Source of the DNA: Branchiostoma floridae
Taxonomy: Eukaryota; Chordata; Leptocardii; Amphioxiformes; Branchiostomatidae
Assembly: GCF_000003815.2 (NCBI RefSeq)
Contig: NC_049979.1
Location: 18,020,576 to 18,084,575 of the forward strand
Reading direction: 5' to 3'
DNA: 64,000 bases
A program made the translations under genes and the position numbers. Below, piece by piece: positions 60,381-64,000 of this stretch; positions within the stretch are counted from its first letter, which is position 1, and every line of letters begins with the position of its first letter. The notes under the pieces are model-generated. The model was not told the origin of the DNA, searched no databases, and saw only the letters and a list, made by a program, of their open reading frames with translations.

Positions 60381-63300
60381 CCAGGATAGGGCGGATAAAA
60401 AATCGTTACTCAGTACAGTACAAATGTCATCGACCTTACTTGATACCAACAATAACGTCATCCTCACACTTCACATAAACAAGTATCAAGGAGCTTGCAA
60501 GTACTTGCAAGCATTGTATATAAAGAAGGATTCTATATGATTCCTCCAACTTGACGAAGTCATTGCGTTATAACTTATATAAGAAATGTTAGAAAATGTT
60601 TAGGGCGATATTTCCGGTCATGCTGAAGATCTGCTTTCAGATTTTATCCTGTGAATGAGCAGTGTATGATTTCCAAAGACACATACTGTCTACCTTTCAG
60701 TAATAGATAAACGTCTTCATGTAACCATGGAGGTAACGCAATGCCCCAGTCGTGACCCCATGATGCGCTCATCAGATGTTCAGAGAAAAACGGGTGGTGG
60801 AATTTGGGCCGTGAAGACAATGCTGGGAAAAGTCACGACTACAGCTTCCGCGCATTTGGACTACTGTCCTTCTCCGCGGGAATCTCTCATCGCCTTCATG
60901 CTAATGGCGCCGACAACAATAGGGCGCGCTGCGGTGTGAAGTATGTCATCTCCACACAAAGGTGATACTCATACATACCGATTACCGCACCTCGCCGTCC
61001 GCCTCCACTGGGACAACATTTCGTGGAGAATTCGTGGGAAAATCTTGTCGGGTGATAACGGGGGGAGGAGATACCAGGTGACAGGACTTCCCACTTTTGC
61101 GGAAGTAGTCTTTGACATGTAGGTCAGAATAAAGGAGATAATTTTAGGCTTTATTGTTTCACACGAGGAGGAGGGCATGTTGCCTTCCGTTGACCCCTCC
61201 CGGAATGGAAGTAATTGAAAAAAATAAACATAGTTTATTCAATAACGACAACGGTCGTGCTCTCCCACAACAAAAGCCGTTTGCAGATGATAGTGAGCAG
61301 AATAGGTACTGACAAAAAGTGTTGAACTTGGTATTTCTATGCATTATTTGCCTTTGTATATAATACAAATGCCACAAAATGACCCATCTCGGAAATACCG
61401 AGGGAAAGATGTCATTACAGGTGTTGCCGGAGCAGACGCACAGTAGACAAACAGAAAACACAACCAACATCAGAATAAGAAAGACCTCCTCCGGTCAGAA
61501 GAAGACCACCAGGTAGACCAGACAATTTGTCGCTGCGCGCTCCTTCCTTTGATCTGGGACAGTGTGTCGAGCTTACGCCTGGTCTGACATGATCTAAGTA
61601 GCGCGGCACGGACCGACATCCGCGTCCCTTTTGCGGGTCTCCTTGCCTAATGTAAGCCAAAACGGCGTTGCACAAGACAATGCTGCGGGGTATTCACAGA
61701 TATCCTGACCGTGCTGCCTTCCGGATACAAATATTTACATTCTGCGACGGTATTTTCCCCTGAACCGGGGTTACTGAATGGGTTGAAAAGTAAGCCAGGT
61801 GCCGCAAGGGGGACCACTTGGCGCGCGATGTGGGGACGGTGTAGCGTTCTCTAAGAACATTGTGTTCTCATTCCGATCGCGTGCCTCACAAGGCCACGGC
61901 CATTGTAAAATGGAACTAAACCCGACCAGCGGTTGTGTACATGTTTTCTGCTGCTTTGTTTTCAGGTTACGAGATTCGTTGTTTCCGTTTCCTCTCAACC
62001 ATTTCAAAAGACGCCTGGCCATGAATGAGGAGGAGTGGCGAATGTCGTCATTGACACGCTTACCGTTACTCTTGGCGTTGACCCGTTTGTTTGAATGTCA
62101 ACATCAAACATTACATCATGAAACGTCCAAAGGTGACCGTTTAAGGAACCGTTAGTTCGCAGCTACTACTACAGTTTAGCCGATGGACTGCCCGTGTAAC
62201 TTAGGGGAACCTAAAATTAGACTTTAGTCAACCACCTGTTTGGATTTAGGGCGGGCCACTTGCAGAGAGGGAAGTAAGCAGTCCGCGCATGGCCTGAGCA
62301 CACGATAGTGTTACACTTTGCAAACTACCTGTCCTCAGAGTTGTGGTTAACTTTGTGGGCGGGGTGGTGGGAGGCGCAACAACAGAAACGTCTGCTTGCG
62401 GTACCTCCGTGACCTAAATCTTCCACAGGCTCGTTTTCAGTTTTGTGTTACCCTGTTGAAATTATGACGGCGATTCAGGACACTTACATGTGCTACTGTG
62501 AACATACTTCAATCACTGTCCTCTCCCAAGCACACGCATTCATGAATGATCTTTCTAACAAAAATAGTTTTCCTGGTCAGGTGTGGGTTCTCATCATCAT
62601 CATTCATGGAAACTACCCTTGTATAATGCCCTTGGTCTCATTTAGCAACGCCTTTGTCCTACAGTACAGTGCGAACGTTTTAGACTCGTTAACGTTATAT
62701 AATAATGAACTTGAAGGCAAAATCTTCTCACAACAGCAGGTAGGTCCTGACCAAAGTGTAACTCAGACCGCACAAAATATTACTGGAGGGGGAAAGCTGT
62801 GGTTTAAAACTTCTCAATCGTCTGCTAGGTTCAAAACTATGACCAACACTGCCTGGCTCGTGTGCAATACACGCCATGATTTCTGACAGGTGCGTTTTGT
62901 TGAGCTTGTCAGGACTTGCTTTTGTTCGAACGTCGTGACTGTCACCAAACATGGGTGTGATGCAATATAATGTTATTTCAATATAGTGTGACGATCTTTG
63001 ATCACAGGTTATTGTGCCCGTACAACAAATCATAGACTATGATCTGATTGTATTTATGGGCCTGACGTAACCCAAAACGAATAGCAGTTTAAAATACAGA
63101 TGTTATATTGATCATGGACATGGCGTTTGTTGATTTTCAAAATTATGGAAATATAACGTTACGTAACGTTAACTCAGTCGTTGGAAAATATTGGTTCTAC
63201 CAGATAGCTTCTGTTTGTTTACGTTAACAACAATGTCTTGCTTTCATTCGCCTCTTAAAGCTACGCAAAACACCAAAACGTCACAATTATCATACATATT

Positions 63301-63780
63301 AGTCAGACCGCGTTGAGTCAGCCTCTAATAAGTGATCCGAATCCGTGCTACCCATTGGTCGGGGAGGATCAAAGGCGCCGCCATGTCCAATGGGTGTACT
63401 GGTGATGTCATTTTGTCAGCGGTAACCAATCAACAGGCGCATACAGCCGTACATGTAGCCAGCAGTTGTGGCAACTCGTACCACTTCCAGTTCCCGATTC
63501 ACGGAAGGTGTACGTGTCAAACTGTCTAACTCGCACACTTTGTAAGTGATATTGATTTGAACAGAGGGTCGTAGTCTTTGCGACTGTGACAATCTTCAGT
63601 ATTCTTCTGACACGATTGGCGCAGAACGGCAGCAGTGTTTTGCTGATTCGTGAGGGCCTGGATCACAGCAGACTTGCAGGGAAAGGTCCCACCCACCCCG
63701 GCGGGCCCAGTGTGTTCGGCGCTTGCTGACAAGCCAGAAAGTGCCTACTCATTTGAACGCACGGTCTCCAACGAAGGGAC

Positions 63781-63973
63781 ATGCCCCCTCAACTCGTGGA
63801 ACACACCACAAGTCCATTGTTACCGGAGGACGGTAGAATGTCGCCCACTGAAAGAGTGGTGAAATGCGTACTTGTCGGAGACGGGGCGGTGGGGAAAACA
63901 AGCATGGTCGTCAGCTACACCACGAACGGCTACCCTACCGAATACGTGCCCACGGCATTCGACAATTACTCAG
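63781..63973 (+). CDS. RHOU: RHOU-like Rho-family small GTPase, first coding exon (gene continues beyond window)
   Basis: Atypical, fast-cycling Rho GTPase acting on actin and adhesion at membranes. The exon encodes 64 residues plus one base and ends at a CAG/GTAAGC donor (63973/63974). It carries [20 protein letters not shown], with the P-loop GDGAVGKT at residues 33-40, and then [19 protein letters not shown] (switch I), which matches what I recall of human RHOU better than CDC42, RHOQ or RHOV. I chose the ATG at 63781 over the in-frame ATG at 63838 because it gives the N-terminus MPPQ, the same first four residues as I recall for human RHOU, and an in-frame stop lies 25 bases further upstream. 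The N-terminal extension is short (about 26 residues) and lacks the proline-rich SH3-binding run of the vertebrate protein. The Gln of the DTAGQ motif and the C-terminal lipid site lie outside the window. Confidence 0.88.
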
Positions 63974-64000
63974 GTAAGCTTCATATAACCAAGGAGGTTT

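Larger units (their letters stand above)
58213..63780. other. Intergenic region upstream of RHOU-like gene
   Basis: No coding exon was recognised in 5.5 kb. It holds hairpins at 58688-58729, 59181-59239, 59355-59383 and 59843-59879 and a MITE-like element at 60276-60380. From about 61 kb CG dinucleotides appear more frequent by eye, as expected near a promoter, and the last few hundred bases probably contain the promoter and 5' UTR of the RHOU-like gene. Confidence 0.45.

Noticed and set aside
62443-62886. A 147-codon frame upstream of the RHOU-like gene
   Set aside because: Composition and content look non-coding, no domain is recognised, and there are no matching splice sites.

Overview
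The window reads as a chordate nuclear genome, most likely a cephalochordate (amphioxus, Branchiostoma). The genes are vertebrate-like, split into many small exons by introns of about 0.1-2.5 kb, and the spaces between them are full of short inverted-repeat DNA elements and minisatellites. A head-to-head GINS1/ABHD12 pair, which I recall from human chromosome 20p11, supports the chordate call. The species is inferred; no search was run.

Layout. 1-13076 (+): the 3' eighteen exons of a protein kinase D gene (C1b, PH, kinase), whose 5' end lies before the window. 17100-20327 (-): complete GINS1 (PSF1), seven exons, 196 aa. 20891-27751 (+): complete ABHD12, thirteen exons, 366 aa, divergent from GINS1 across about 560 bp. 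31578-33095 (-): an intronless 505-aa protein with a RUN domain, a PDZ-like middle and a PTB/PID domain. 40467-47242 (+): serine palmitoyltransferase subunit 2, ten recognised coding exons. 52830-54788 (+): a calcineurin-type metallophosphoesterase of bacterial LpxH-like look, preceded in the same frame by a 121-codon coding block ending in a stop. 63781-63973 (+): first coding exon of a RHOU-like small GTPase, continuing past the window.

The genes are unrelated housekeeping or signalling genes (diacylglycerol signalling, DNA replication initiation, lysophospholipid hydrolysis, sphingolipid synthesis, actin/Rho signalling) and do not form one pathway. PRKD and GINS1 converge, GINS1 and ABHD12 diverge, ABHD12 and the RUN-PTB gene converge.

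Mobile DNA and repeats: a 1.6-kb foldback palindrome at 55323-56929 whose arms carry arrays of a 21-bp repeat, inserted with a 6-bp target duplication into a local ~730-bp tandem duplication; several MITE-like families, some with more than one copy; two LINE 3'-end fragments with coding remnants plus one probable 3'-tail; a 47-bp minisatellite at 35871-36219; and two assembly gaps (49165-49264, 51810-52010). No tRNA, rRNA or CRISPR array was recognised.
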